A stretch of 33,697 bases of DNA from Lachnospiraceae bacterium (lineage in GTDB: Bacteria; Bacillota; Clostridia; Lachnospirales; Lachnospiraceae). The notes beneath the pieces were generated by a model. That model was not told where the DNA came from. It saw nothing but the letters and a program-made list of their open reading frames with translations, and did no database searches. Below are positions 1-9,170 of the stretch, piece by piece (the stretch's first letter is position 1; each line of letters begins with the position of its first letter). Position numbers and translations under genes: made by a program. The DNA lies in NCBI GenBank assembly GCA_014804355.1, contig JAAUZY010000074.1:1-33697 (forward strand), given 5' to 3'.

Positions 1-2595
1 ATTCATGTATTCGAGGCCTCTACCCCGAAAGAAGAAGTCAGGCAGACGTGCATCGAGATTCGGAAGTTGCTTATGAGGACTTGCGGCAATGTCGATTTGA
101 TGAGCAACAGTGAACAGATGGAAGATGGTTTACATAATATTGAAGACCTGCAATACCGCGATATTGCCGTAGTCACCGGCGATATGGAAGTGTACGGCAG
201 TCTTGTGGAGGAAGAGTTTGCCAAGTTCGGCATTCCGATCTACTTAGATCACACAAGAGGGATTCTGCGCAATCCTTTTACGGAATATATCAGAAGCGCC
301 CTGCAGATCGTGCTGCAGGATTTCAGTCCCGAATCGGTCTTTCACTATCTGCGCACGGGGCTTACGGGCTTCGACACAGAGGAGACGGACCGGTTGGAGA
401 ATTATGTCCGCAGATTCGGTATTCGCGGCCGTAAGAAATGGAGCGGTCCTTTTATCTATAAAGAAGAAAACAAGGAGGGCGAGGAGGAGGCCCTGCGGCA
501 GTTGGAAAAGTATAATGCAATGAGGGAGAATCTGATGAAACAGCTTGCGCCGCTGCTGGAACCGGTCGGGATAGCGGGAGAGATGGTGCGTGCGCTCTAT
601 GATTTTCTGGCACAAAATGAGCTGCAGCAGAAGCTGGCAAACTATGAGCGCAGATTTAAGGAGCAGGGTGACTTGGCCCGGGCGAAAGAATACGGGCAGA
701 TCTATGCGCTGGTGATCGACCTGTTAGATCAGATCTACGGACTGCTCACGGAGGAAAAGATGGATCGCAGGGAATTCGCGGATATTCTGGACTCCGGGCT
801 TACGGAGATCAGCGTGGGAACGATCCCCCAGAATGTGGACAGGGTGCTTGTGGGCGATATCGAGAGGACCCGGTTGAAACAGGTTAAGGTGCTCTTCTTC
901 CTCGGCGTGAATGACGGCAATATTCCCAAGAGTGCGGGAAACGGCGGGATCATTTCAGACATAGACCGGGAATTCTTAAGGGAATCGGAACTGGAACTGG
1001 CGCCTTCACCCAGACAGCAGATGTATATACAACGGCTGTATCTCTATCTGAATATGACGAAGCCTTCGGAGCAGTTGTATTTATCCTATGCCAAGATGGG
1101 CAGTGACGGCAAGAGTCTCCGCCCGGCTTATCTCATTGATCTGGTAAGAAAACTTTACCCGGCTCTGACGGTAAAAATGCCGGAGAATGATCCGGTGGAG
1201 GAGCAGCTCGTGTGCGGTGCGGACGGGATCGGTCTCATGGCGGACATGCTGCGGGAGTATGCAGGCGGCAGGCTGGACGGAGAAGAGAAGCGCCGGATGT
1301 ATACCTTTTATCACAGTTACCATGCAGGAAAACAGTATCAGGATACGGTAGACCGGCTGGTCGAGACGGCTTTCTACCGTTATCAGGACACGCCGCTGTC
1401 TAAACTGGTGACGCAGACGCTCTATGGAACGCTTTTGCAGAACAGTGTCAGCCGTTTGGAGAAGTATGCCGCCTGTGCTTACGGACATTTCCTGCAATAC
1501 GGGCTGGCGCTACGGGAACGGGCCGACTACAGTTTTGAGGATGTGGATATGGGAAATGTGTTCCACGGCGTATTGGAGCTTTTTGCGGATAAACTGGAGG
1601 AGTACGGCTATACGTGGTTTGATTTTCCGGAGGAGGCAGCACAGCGGATCGTGGCGGAGGCCATCGAAGCTTATGCGGTGAACTATGGGGAGACGATTCT
1701 ATACAGCAGTGCCCGCAATCAGCACTTACTAAAGCGCATGACCGGGATCTTAAGGCGCACGGTGCTGACTCTGCAGACACAGCTTAAGAAAGGCTCCTTC
1801 GTGCCGGAGCGGTTTGAGATGTCGTTCTCCATGATCGAGGACTTAGATGCGCTCAACATTGCACTGAATGAGCAGGAGAAAATGCGCCTGCGGGGGCGTA
1901 TTGACAGGGTGGATACATGCGAGACTTTAGATTCGGTCTATGTAAAAGTCATAGATTATAAATCCGGCACCCGCCGGTTCGACCTGGCGGCGCTCTACTA
2001 CGGGCTGCAGCTGCAGCTTGTGGTCTATATGAATGCGGCGGTGGAGATGGAGCAGAAGAAGCATCCGGATAAAAAGATCGTACCGGCGGCAATGCTGTAC
2101 TATCATATCGACGATCCGATGGTAGAGGACGACGGGAGTATGACGCCGGAGCAGATTAATAGTAAGCTGTTGCAGGAACTCAAGATGACCGGAATGGTCA
2201 ATGAGAGTGACGAGGCTGTCAGACTGTTAGACGGAGAATTTACGGATAAGTCCATGATTTTGCCGCTAGAACGGAAAAAAGACGGTTCCTTTTCGGCGTA
2301 TTCCAGTGTCATAAGCGAAGAGGATATGCATACGGTTTCGAATTATGTAAACCAGAAAATACGACAGCTCGGAAGCGGGATTCTGTCCGGCAATATATCG
2401 GTCAATCCTTATGAGCAGAACGGCAGTCAGGCATGTACGTACTGTGCGTACAGCAGTGTGTGCGGCTACGACAGCCGGATCGAGGGCTATCAGATGCGGA
2501 AACTGCCTAAAATGAGTGCGGATGAGGCGCTGCAGGGGATGCGGGAAGAGTTGGACGGCAAACAAGCGGTAGTCAGGGCACAGGAGCAAGAATAG
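1..2595 (+). CDS. addB: ATP-dependent helicase/deoxyribonuclease subunit B (AddB), 5' end cut
   Basis: This is the C-terminal three quarters of AddB, the partner of AddA in the Gram-positive RecBCD equivalent that resects DNA double-strand breaks. The frame is open from base 1 (it begins FEASTPKEEV upstream of the first ATG at 67), so the gene enters from outside the window and the ATG at 67 is internal. About 865 residues are present; full AddB proteins are about 1100-1160. The C-terminal RecB-type nuclease shows VIDYKSG near base 1950. The iron-sulfur cysteines of the family are visible: one in YAACAYGHF near base 1470 and three in CTYCAYSSVC near base 2435. The stop is followed 8 bases later by addA with an AGGGAG ribosome binding site, so the two are cotranscribed. 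The N-terminal Walker A-like region lies outside the window. Identification is firm. Confidence 0.96.
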   Translation: MHVFEASTPKEEVRQTCIEIRKLLMRTCGNVDLMSNSEQMEDGLHNIEDLQYRDIAVVTGDMEVYGSLVEEEFAKFGIPIYLDHTRGILRNPFTEYIRSALQIVLQDFSPESVFHYLRTGLTGFDTEETDRLENYVRRFGIRGRKKWSGPFIYKEENKEGEEEALRQLEKYNAMRENLMKQLAPLLEPVGIAGEMVRALYDFLAQNELQQKLANYERRFKEQGDLARAKEYGQIYALVIDLLDQIYGLLTEEKMDRREFADILDSGLTEISVGTIPQNVDRVLVGDIERTRLKQVKVLFFLGVNDGNIPKSAGNGGIISDIDREFLRESELELAPSPRQQMYIQRLYLYLNMTKPSEQLYLSYAKMGSDGKSLRPAYLIDLVRKLYPALTVKMPENDPVEEQLVCGADGIGLMADMLREYAGGRLDGEEKRRMYTFYHSYHAGKQYQDTVDRLVETAFYRYQDTPLSKLVTQTLYGTLLQNSVSRLEKYAACAYGHFLQYGLALRERADYSFEDVDMGNVFHGVLELFADKLEEYGYTWFDFPEEAAQRIVAEAIEAYAVNYGETILYSSARNQHLLKRMTGILRRTVLTLQTQLKKGSFVPERFEMSFSMIEDLDALNIALNEQEKMRLRGRIDRVDTCETLDSVYVKVIDYKSGTRRFDLAALYYGLQLQLVVYMNAAVEMEQKKHPDKKIVPAAMLYYHIDDPMVEDDGSMTPEQINSKLLQELKMTGMVNESDEAVRLLDGEFTDKSMILPLERKKDGSFSAYSSVISEEDMHTVSNYVNQKIRQLGSGILSGNISVNPYEQNGSQACTYCAYSSVCGYDSRIEGYQMRKLPKMSADEALQGMREELDGKQAVVRAQEQE

Positions 2596-2603
2596 GGAGT
2601 AAT

Positions 2604-5600
2604 ATGGGGATTTCATTTACTGAAAAACAACAGAGAGTGATTGACGTACGGGGACGCAATGTGCTGGTGTCCGCGGCGGCCGGATCGGGGAAGACTGCGG
2701 TGCTGGTGGAGCGGATCGTTAAGATGGTGAGCGACAGTGCGCATCCGGTAGATATCGACAGGCTTCTGGTGGTAACCTTCACCAATGCGGCGGCGGCGGA
2801 GATGCGGGAGCGCATCAGCAGAGCATTAAACGATCGTTTGGCTGCAGACCCCGAGAACGAGCATTTACAGAGGCAGGCTGCCCTGTTGCACAATGCACGG
2901 ATCACAACGATTGACAGCTTCTGTCTTTTCGTCCTGCGCAACCAGTTCCATACCATTGGTTTAGACCCTGCCTTTCGGATCGCGGAGGAGGGAGAGGTCA
3001 AGCTGCTGCGTCAGGAAGTGCTGGCGGAGGTGCTGGAGGACTGCTATAAGCAGGAAAGGCCGGAGTTTATCAACTGTATAGAGTATTTCAGCGTGGGCAG
3101 CAGGGATACGGCGGTGGAAGATATCGTTCTCAAGCTCTATGATTTTGCCATGAGCACGCCGTTTCCGGAAGTGTGGCTGGAAGAACGGAAACAGGATTAT
3201 CGGATTATGTCGGGGCAGCAGACGGCAGGCCGCAACGGGGTGGACGAAGCCGATTCGACGCAGACAGCAGAGCGTGGCAAGGAAGCAGAGTGCAATACGG
3301 CGGCAGAGCGTGGCAAGGCACTGGCGTTCGAGGATATTCCGTGGGTGGCGGAGCTGCTGCGGCAGACGAAATTTCTCCTTGCGGGCTGCGTGACGGAGTT
3401 GACAGAGGCAGTCCGTCTGTGTGAAGAGCCGGATGGGCCGTATATGTACGGGGAACTGCTGGAGCGGGAGCGGGAGATGACGGAAAGGCTGCTGCGCTTG
3501 TGCGATGGAACAAGTGACGGAGAAAGCAGTTCGTTGGAAGAGTATCACAGCCGGGAGGGACAGAGTCGCTATGAGGCTCTCTATGCGGCTTTTAACGGGC
3601 TTCGTTTTGACAGGCTTCCTTCCAAGAAGGACGACACGGTTTCGCCCGTCAAGCGGGAGCTGGCGAAGAATCTGCGTACACAGGTCAAGGAACGGCTCGG
3701 CGACTTACAGAAGAAATATTTTTTTAAGGAAAAAGAACAAATTTTCCGGCAGATGGAAGCCTGTGGGACGGCCGTGGAGGCGCTGGCAGATCTGACGCTT
3801 GCCTTCAAGGAGGCTTTTGACCGGAAGAAACGGGACAAAAATCTGTTGGATTTCAATGATATCGAGCATTTTGCACTTCAGATTCTCGTGCGGGCGGATG
3901 AGGCAGGAGTCTGCTTTCCGACGGAGACGGCACTGGAATACCGCAGCTATTTTCATGAAATACTCATAGATGAGTATCAGGACAGCAATCTGGTGCAGGA
4001 ATACATTCTGTCCTGCATATCGGGCGAGGACGAGGGCAGATATAACCGCTTCATGGTAGGAGACGTGAAGCAGAGTATCTATAAGTTCCGGCTGGCCAGA
4101 CCGGAGCTGTTCTTGGAAAAGTACGAGGCTTACGGCAGTCAGGAACATGCACAGACGGAGCCGGACGGGAACGGCAGATCGGAACAGGCGGAAACAGAGT
4201 CGGACAGGAACGAACGGCAGAGTGATGCGGGAATGGAAGCCGAAAGGATCGATCTGCATCAGAACTTCCGCAGCCGGTTTGAAGTGCTTAACACCACCAA
4301 TGCAGTTTTTGAACAGATCATGGGTAAAGATGTGGGCGGCATCGTCTATGATGATCTGGCGGCGCTCCATATGGGAGCGGTGTATCCGGTGCGGCCCGAA
4401 ACCGACGCGAATCTCACGGAATTACTGCTTTTCCGGACGGACGACAAGCCGGAAGACCTTTCTGCCAAGGAGCAGGAGGCTTATGGGATCGCGGCGAAGA
4501 TCAGGACGATGATGAGGGAGTTTACGGTGACGGACAGAGGGAGCGGTGCACTGCGCGCGCTGTCCTATCGTGATATCGTTATCTTAATGCGCACCACCGC
4601 AGGCTGGGACGAGGTGTTTAAGCGTGTTCTGGAGAGCGAGGGGATTCCGGTGCACATGACATCGCGGACAGGGTACTTCGCGGCGAGTGAGGTGCAGGAG
4701 CTGCTACATTTCCTCAGAGTACTGGATAATCCGCTGCAGGATATTCCGCTGTACGGTGTAATGCATTCTTATCTGGGAGGATTCAGTGAGGAGGAGATTG
4801 CGCTGATCCGTGCCGCATATCCGAAGAAGAGATATCTGTATGATGCCGTGAGAGGGTATGTACAGTCTGATATAGAAGAAGCGCAGGGTAAGAAGCTTAT
4901 TGACAAAATCCGGAGCTTTCTGGATCGTATCAGTCGTTACCGTAGTTTGTCCGCGTATCTCTCCGTGCAGGAATTGCTACAGACGATCCTCAGAGAGACG
5001 GATTATCTCAACTATGTGGCGGTCAAGCCCGAGGGCAATAAACGCCGCGCCAACGTGGAGATGCTTATGGTTAAAGCGGCGGATTATGAGAAGACGAGCT
5101 TTTTCGGACTGTATCATTTTCTGCGCTATATGGATCAGTTGGAAAAATATGAGGTGGACTACGGGGAAGCGGGATTGCAGGACGAGAATGCGGACGTGGT
5201 GCGCATCATGAGCATACATAAGAGTAAAGGATTGGAATTTCCGGTCTGCTTCGTGGCAGGACTGGCAAAAGGATTTCAGACCAGAGATATAAGCGGGCGG
5301 CTTGTGCTGGATATCGATGACGGCATCGGTGTGGACTATGTGAATCCCACAGAGCGTGTGCGGGGAAAAGATCTGCGCAAGAATGTGATCGCCGAGAAGA
5401 TGCGGGTGGACAATCTGGCGGAAGAGATGCGGATTCTGTATGTGGCGATGACCAGAGCCGCAGAGAAACTGATCCTGACGGGCACCCTGAAATCACCGGA
5501 GAAGACGGTGTTGTCGCTTCTGCCCATACGGAACAGGAAAGAAAAGACGATGCCTTACGGTGTGCTGCTTGGCACGGGCAGTTATCTGGAACTTGTGCTG

Positions 5601-6554
5601 GCGGCGCTTGCCGGGAACAGGTGCATGGATGAGTTGTATCGGGAATGCGGAGTAGAACCGGATTCGGACGGCCTGTTCTATGACCGGGATATGAGCATAC
5701 GTGTGGAGTTAAGCGGCTGGGAAGATCGGGTGGAAGAGAAACTGGAAGAGGCGGTGCGATTGGAAGAGGCGAAACGCAGGCTGTTATTATCCGATGCCTC
5801 ACGGGATGCGGATGTGTCGCTTATGACTTATATGGCGGATCGCTTCGCGTACCGGTATCCCCATGAAAATCTGCGGGATCTGTATACCAAGACAACCGTG
5901 TCGGAGCTGAAAATGGCGGGCATGCAGGAAGAAACCGACTTTTCCTTCAAATTGTATGAGGAGGAGACGGTAGTGCCGTACCTGCCGGGATTTCTGAAAC
6001 AGGAGGAGCACGTCAGCGGTTCTGCCCGCGGGAGCGCTTTCCATAAAGTGATGGAGTTGTTTGACTTCACAAGGTTGACTAAAGAAGTCAACAAAGATAA
6101 AAAAGCAGCTGAAGCACTACTAAGAGCGCAGCTTGAAGAGATGCGGGGGGGCGGCAGGCTTTCGGAAGAATATTATAAGGTAATATCGGTGCCGAAGATC
6201 GTTTCGTTTTTGACAAGCGGCAGCGCGGCAAGGATGGGCGTAGCGGCACGCTCCGGCAGGCTCTATAAAGAACAGCCTTTTGTCATGGGACTTCCGGCGA
6301 ACCGCTTAAACGGTGATTTTCCGCAGAAAGAGACTGTGCTTATTCAAGGCATTATCGACGTTTTCTTCGAAGAGGACGGCAAGTATGTCCTGCTGGATTA
6401 TAAGACGGATGCGGTGGAGACGGCGGAGCAGTTGGCGAAGCGCTATCACGTGCAGCTTGATTACTATGCGGAGGCGCTGGAACAGTCTTCCGGTTATCGG
6501 GATACGGAGAAGATTTTGTATTCCTTTAAGCTTGGGGAGGAAATATATTTATAG
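2604..6554 (+). CDS. addA: ATP-dependent helicase/nuclease subunit A (AddA)
   Basis: AddA is the UvrD/Rep-type helicase and nuclease subunit of the AddAB complex, acting on broken DNA ends in recombinational repair. The 1316 residues show Walker A SAAAGSGKTAV (residues 23-33), Walker B ILIDEYQDSN (about 453-462), the helicase motif LHQNFRSR (about 549), the C-terminal helicase motifs MSIHKSKGLEFP (about 868) and ILYVAMTRAAEKL (about 945), then the nuclease with RGSAFHKVMELF (about 1142) and LLDYKTD (about 1262). The start ATG follows the addB stop with AGGGAG just upstream. The protein is somewhat longer than typical AddA (about 1230). The excess sits largely in two hydrophilic low-complexity stretches, around residues 205-245 (containing AERGK twice) and 511-545 (rich in E, Q, D, R). 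Identification is certain. Confidence 0.98.
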   Translation: MGISFTEKQQRVIDVRGRNVLVSAAAGSGKTAVLVERIVKMVSDSAHPVDIDRLLVVTFTNAAAAEMRERISRALNDRLAADPENEHLQRQAALLHNARITTIDSFCLFVLRNQFHTIGLDPAFRIAEEGEVKLLRQEVLAEVLEDCYKQERPEFINCIEYFSVGSRDTAVEDIVLKLYDFAMSTPFPEVWLEERKQDYRIMSGQQTAGRNGVDEADSTQTAERGKEAECNTAAERGKALAFEDIPWVAELLRQTKFLLAGCVTELTEAVRLCEEPDGPYMYGELLEREREMTERLLRLCDGTSDGESSSLEEYHSREGQSRYEALYAAFNGLRFDRLPSKKDDTVSPVKRELAKNLRTQVKERLGDLQKKYFFKEKEQIFRQMEACGTAVEALADLTLAFKEAFDRKKRDKNLLDFNDIEHFALQILVRADEAGVCFPTETALEYRSYFHEILIDEYQDSNLVQEYILSCISGEDEGRYNRFMVGDVKQSIYKFRLARPELFLEKYEAYGSQEHAQTEPDGNGRSEQAETESDRNERQSDAGMEAERIDLHQNFRSRFEVLNTTNAVFEQIMGKDVGGIVYDDLAALHMGAVYPVRPETDANLTELLLFRTDDKPEDLSAKEQEAYGIAAKIRTMMREFTVTDRGSGALRALSYRDIVILMRTTAGWDEVFKRVLESEGIPVHMTSRTGYFAASEVQELLHFLRVLDNPLQDIPLYGVMHSYLGGFSEEEIALIRAAYPKKRYLYDAVRGYVQSDIEEAQGKKLIDKIRSFLDRISRYRSLSAYLSVQELLQTILRETDYLNYVAVKPEGNKRRANVEMLMVKAADYEKTSFFGLYHFLRYMDQLEKYEVDYGEAGLQDENADVVRIMSIHKSKGLEFPVCFVAGLAKGFQTRDISGRLVLDIDDGIGVDYVNPTERVRGKDLRKNVIAEKMRVDNLAEEMRILYVAMTRAAEKLILTGTLKSPEKTVLSLLPIRNRKEKTMPYGVLLGTGSYLELVLAALAGNRCMDELYRECGVEPDSDGLFYDRDMSIRVELSGWEDRVEEKLEEAVRLEEAKRRLLLSDASRDADVSLMTYMADRFAYRYPHENLRDLYTKTTVSELKMAGMQEETDFSFKLYEEETVVPYLPGFLKQEEHVSGSARGSAFHKVMELFDFTRLTKEVNKDKKAAEALLRAQLEEMRGGGRLSEEYYKVISVPKIVSFLTSGSAARMGVAARSGRLYKEQPFVMGLPANRLNGDFPQKETVLIQGIIDVFFEEDGKYVLLDYKTDAVETAEQLAKRYHVQLDYYAEALEQSSGYRDTEKILYSFKLGEEIYL

Positions 6555-6603
6555 AAATTAGTCTCTGGATTTGTGACAGATATATGTGGTAGTCAAACAA
6601 AAT

Positions 6604-6641
6604 ATGCGTACTGCATCAGTTATAACTGATACAATGCGCAC
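6604..6641. terminator. Hairpin terminator between addA and the SH3-like gene
   Basis: A perfect 16-base palindrome ATCAGTTATAACTGAT (6615-6630) is extended by partly paired arms (ATGCG against CGCAC). It is followed on the + strand by a T-rich run (CATTTTATTTTAT) and on the - strand by ATATTTTGTTT. The site lies between convergent genes and probably ends addA transcription, and possibly the opposing operon as well. Confidence 0.65.
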
Positions 6642-6728
6642 ATTTTATTTTATAAGAAATTCCTACGTACATGCATGAGTTCGCGAAGCAAATCTCGCAA
6701 CCCTGTGAAGCTCAATTTTTAATGGCGG

Positions 6729-7061
6729 TTATTCCAAATCATCATCATAGTTTGTCAATAAATCTGAACGAATATAGCATTCCTCAGCTTCGATATCTTT
6801 CGGTAACGTTTTCTTATCAAGCAGATACCACGTCTGGCATTCTGTATCCTCGGCGATTCCCAGCACAATAACCAACTCGCCTTGATCTACTCTGGTGACA
6901 AGTTCGAACGTAGTCCCTGGACCGGAACGAACTTTGCATGACTCGAAGGCAACCTGCATTTTCTTGGGATATTCTTTCTGATTTTGGATGCAACAAATTA
7001 AAAATGCGGCAAATACAATCAATAATGATAATGTAGCAATAAATCGCGATTTCCATTCCAT
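6729..7061 (-). CDS. Small membrane-anchored SH3-like domain protein
   Basis: This 110-residue protein has an N-terminal hydrophobic segment (about residues 8-26, FIATLSLLIVFAAFLICCI) that should act as a membrane anchor or uncleaved signal. It is followed by one bacterial SH3-type repeat with the signature CKVRSGPGTTFELVTRVDQG and a later YIRSDLLT. Such domains commonly bind cell-wall peptide or other ligands outside the membrane. The start has a strong AGGAGG ribosome binding site. The gene lies 24 bases downstream of the second nucleoside-type permease on the same strand, so it is probably the last gene of that operon, an unusual partner for a BMP importer. The domain call is good; the biological role is unknown. 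Confidence 0.75.
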   Translation of the reverse strand: MEWKSRFIATLSLLIVFAAFLICCIQNQKEYPKKMQVAFESCKVRSGPGTTFELVTRVDQGELVIVLGIAEDTECQTWYLLDKKTLPKDIEAEECYIRSDLLTNYDDDLE

Positions 7062-7085
7062 ATATATTGCTCCTCCTCTGTTGTT

Positions 7086-8045
7086 TTACCGCGCACCCTT
7101 ATCGTATATCTCACCCAGCGCCTTAGGCGAATGATTCTTCTTACTGAAGAAGATCAGCATAAGCAGCGTCAGCACATACGGAAGCACCATTACCAGATCC
7201 TGATAGCTGCTGGGCATTTCCAGAATCTTGACAAGCTCATAACCACCGGAACGGGCGAAGCCGAACAGCAGGCATGCGCCGAGAGTGGGCATGATCTTCC
7301 AGTTGCCGAAAATCAGCGCGGCGATGGCGAGATAGCCGTAGCCGGAATAGATATTCGATGAGAAGTTAGCCGAGATCGAGTAGGCAAAGCAGATGCCGCC
7401 CAGACCGGACAGAGCGCCGGAAGCCATAACGGCGATCAGACGCACGCGGCTTACTTCGATACCCGCAGCATCCACTGCATGAGGATTGTCACCGCAGGCG
7501 CGCAGGTGCAGACCGAATCTCGTTTTATACAGAACATACCATGCGATCACGGCGATCACCGCAATGACAATCTCAAAAGGGTACAGGTTGGTAAACACTG
7601 CACCTAACACCGGAATCTGAGACAATCCCGGCACCGTAAGGCGCGCGGATACACCGAGCACGAATTTGTTGGAAGCAGCGCCGAAAATGCTGGCGTTGAT
7701 CTGCTTGGTCATAAATTCCGTGAGCGCCATTGCCAGAATATTGATAACAACACCGCTGATAACCTGATTTGCCTTGAATTTGATACATAACATGGCGTGC
7801 AGCAGGGAAAAGAGCATGCCGCCTAAGAAGGCAAACAGCATCGCCAGATAAAAAGGGATCGGCGAGTTGCCCGCAAAATACTGTGCGATGCAGACTGCAA
7901 AAAGTGCACCGCAGAAAGCACCGAAGCCCTGCAGACCTTCAATGGCAAGATTTGTGATACCGCTGCGCTCGCAGTAGATACCGCCGATTGCCATGATAAA
8001 CAGTGGAAGAGCAAAAGATAAACCGTCTATAATGATTGTGTTCAT
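7086..8045 (-). CDS. BMP-type nucleoside ABC transporter, permease subunit 2 (NupQ-like)
   Basis: A 319-residue polytopic membrane protein of the branched-chain-type permease family used by BMP/nucleoside importers (the NupQ position in Bacillus NupNOPQ). It carries the family pattern GIYCERSGITNLAIEG near the N-terminus and RACGDNPHAVDAAGI in the cytoplasmic loop that contacts the ATPase, with about eight to ten hydrophobic segments. Its ATG directly abuts the TAA of the upstream permease gene, so translation is probably coupled. With the neighbouring permease it would form the heterodimeric channel. Substrate is inferred from the family (purine or other nucleosides) and is not proven by sequence. 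Confidence 0.92.
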   Translation of the reverse strand: MNTIIIDGLSFALPLFIMAIGGIYCERSGITNLAIEGLQGFGAFCGALFAVCIAQYFAGNSPIPFYLAMLFAFLGGMLFSLLHAMLCIKFKANQVISGVVINILAMALTEFMTKQINASIFGAASNKFVLGVSARLTVPGLSQIPVLGAVFTNLYPFEIVIAVIAVIAWYVLYKTRFGLHLRACGDNPHAVDAAGIEVSRVRLIAVMASGALSGLGGICFAYSISANFSSNIYSGYGYLAIAALIFGNWKIMPTLGACLLFGFARSGGYELVKILEMPSSYQDLVMVLPYVLTLLMLIFFSKKNHSPKALGEIYDKGAR

Positions 8046-9170
8046 TTAGTTGTCCTCCTTCCATCTGTTGACTTTGTATTTTACATAAGCTCCGCATGCG
8101 CTGAAAAGAAGTATAATTCCCGTTATTGCGGAGGCGATCTCAGCCTGTACGCCGGAAGCGGAATTCATATAAGTACTTCCCTTCGAAATAACCGTGATCA
8201 GGAAAGAAGAGAAGATGATGCCGATGGGGGAGCTGTTGCCGAGGAGAGCTACCGCGATGGCATCGTAGCCTGTGCTGACGAGCACCTTAGGCTGGATGGA
8301 AGCAAAATATCCCATATAGTAGGTGACGCCTGCCAGCCCGGCGAATCCGCCGGAGAGCATCATGGCGAGTACTCTGGTGCGTCCCACTTGTATTCCTGCG
8401 TATTCTGCGGCGCGAATGCTGCTTCCCACGGCCTTGATCTCAAAGCCGAGAATTGTTTTATTCAAGAGAAAGGCAGTGACTGCAATACCGACAGCTGCCA
8501 GAAGGATTCCCAGAGGAATATCCATCTTGTAATCGCCGATCACCACGTCCACCAGTGTCAACCGGCCGGCAACACCTACATTTTTGGACTGTCTGGAGAC
8601 AGGGTCCACGTAGAAGGTGTTGATGAGGAAGCTGACTACATACTGGAAAATATAGTTAAACATGATTGTGGACACGACCTCATTGATATTGAAGCGGTGC
8701 TTAAGCCAGCCGACTAATGCGCCGGTCAGTGCGCCTACGGCAAAACCGATAACTACCGTCAGAGGCTTTGCCACAACCGCCGGAAGATCCGAGTAGCCGA
8801 TCAGTATGGTAGCCGTGAATCCGGCAGCTAACATCTGTCCCGATACGCCGATGTTGAACAGTCCGGCTTTCAGGGCGATCAGAACCGCCAGCGCGGCAAA
8901 TAGCATCGGAGTCAGTGCGTTTAAGAAGCTGGTAAAGTCGGTAATCATGCCCTTGTGCCCCGCGTAGGAAGCCTTGGGTGCCAGACCGGAACCCTGAAGC
9001 AGATTGTAATACGCCTTGAAAGGGTTGCTGCCGAGAAGCGCTATGACGATAAGGCCGAAGATCAGGCTGAGCACGATTGTAAAAACGGGGATCATATATT
9101 GCTGCCGCTTCTCATGGCCGATGGTTTGTAACGTCAGTTTATGTATGATGTTATTCTTATTCTTTTTCAT
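8046..9170 (-). CDS. BMP-type nucleoside ABC transporter, permease subunit 1 (NupP-like)
   Basis: A 374-residue polytopic permease of the same family as its downstream neighbour, in the NupP position. Characteristic pieces are ALKAGLFNIGVSGQM, the NINEVVSTIMFNYI segment and the coupling-loop pattern AVGSSIRAAEYAGI. It starts with MKKNKNN and has a cytoplasmic N-terminal extension of about 25 residues before the first membrane segment. A GGAGG ribosome binding site precedes the ATG, which overlaps the end of the upstream ATPase gene by 14 bases. The overlap and abutting genes show a tightly coupled operon of ATPase, permease and permease. Confidence 0.93.
   Translation of the reverse strand: MKKNKNNIIHKLTLQTIGHEKRQQYMIPVFTIVLSLIFGLIVIALLGSNPFKAYYNLLQGSGLAPKASYAGHKGMITDFTSFLNALTPMLFAALAVLIALKAGLFNIGVSGQMLAAGFTATILIGYSDLPAVVAKPLTVVIGFAVGALTGALVGWLKHRFNINEVVSTIMFNYIFQYVVSFLINTFYVDPVSRQSKNVGVAGRLTLVDVVIGDYKMDIPLGILLAAVGIAVTAFLLNKTILGFEIKAVGSSIRAAEYAGIQVGRTRVLAMMLSGGFAGLAGVTYYMGYFASIQPKVLVSTGYDAIAVALLGNSSPIGIIFSSFLITVISKGSTYMNSASGVQAEIASAITGIILLFSACGAYVKYKVNRWKEDN

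Noticed and set aside
6671..6871. A 66-codon open frame on the + strand after addA
   Set aside because: It is mainly the antisense of the SH3-like gene, which has a clear domain and ribosome binding site.
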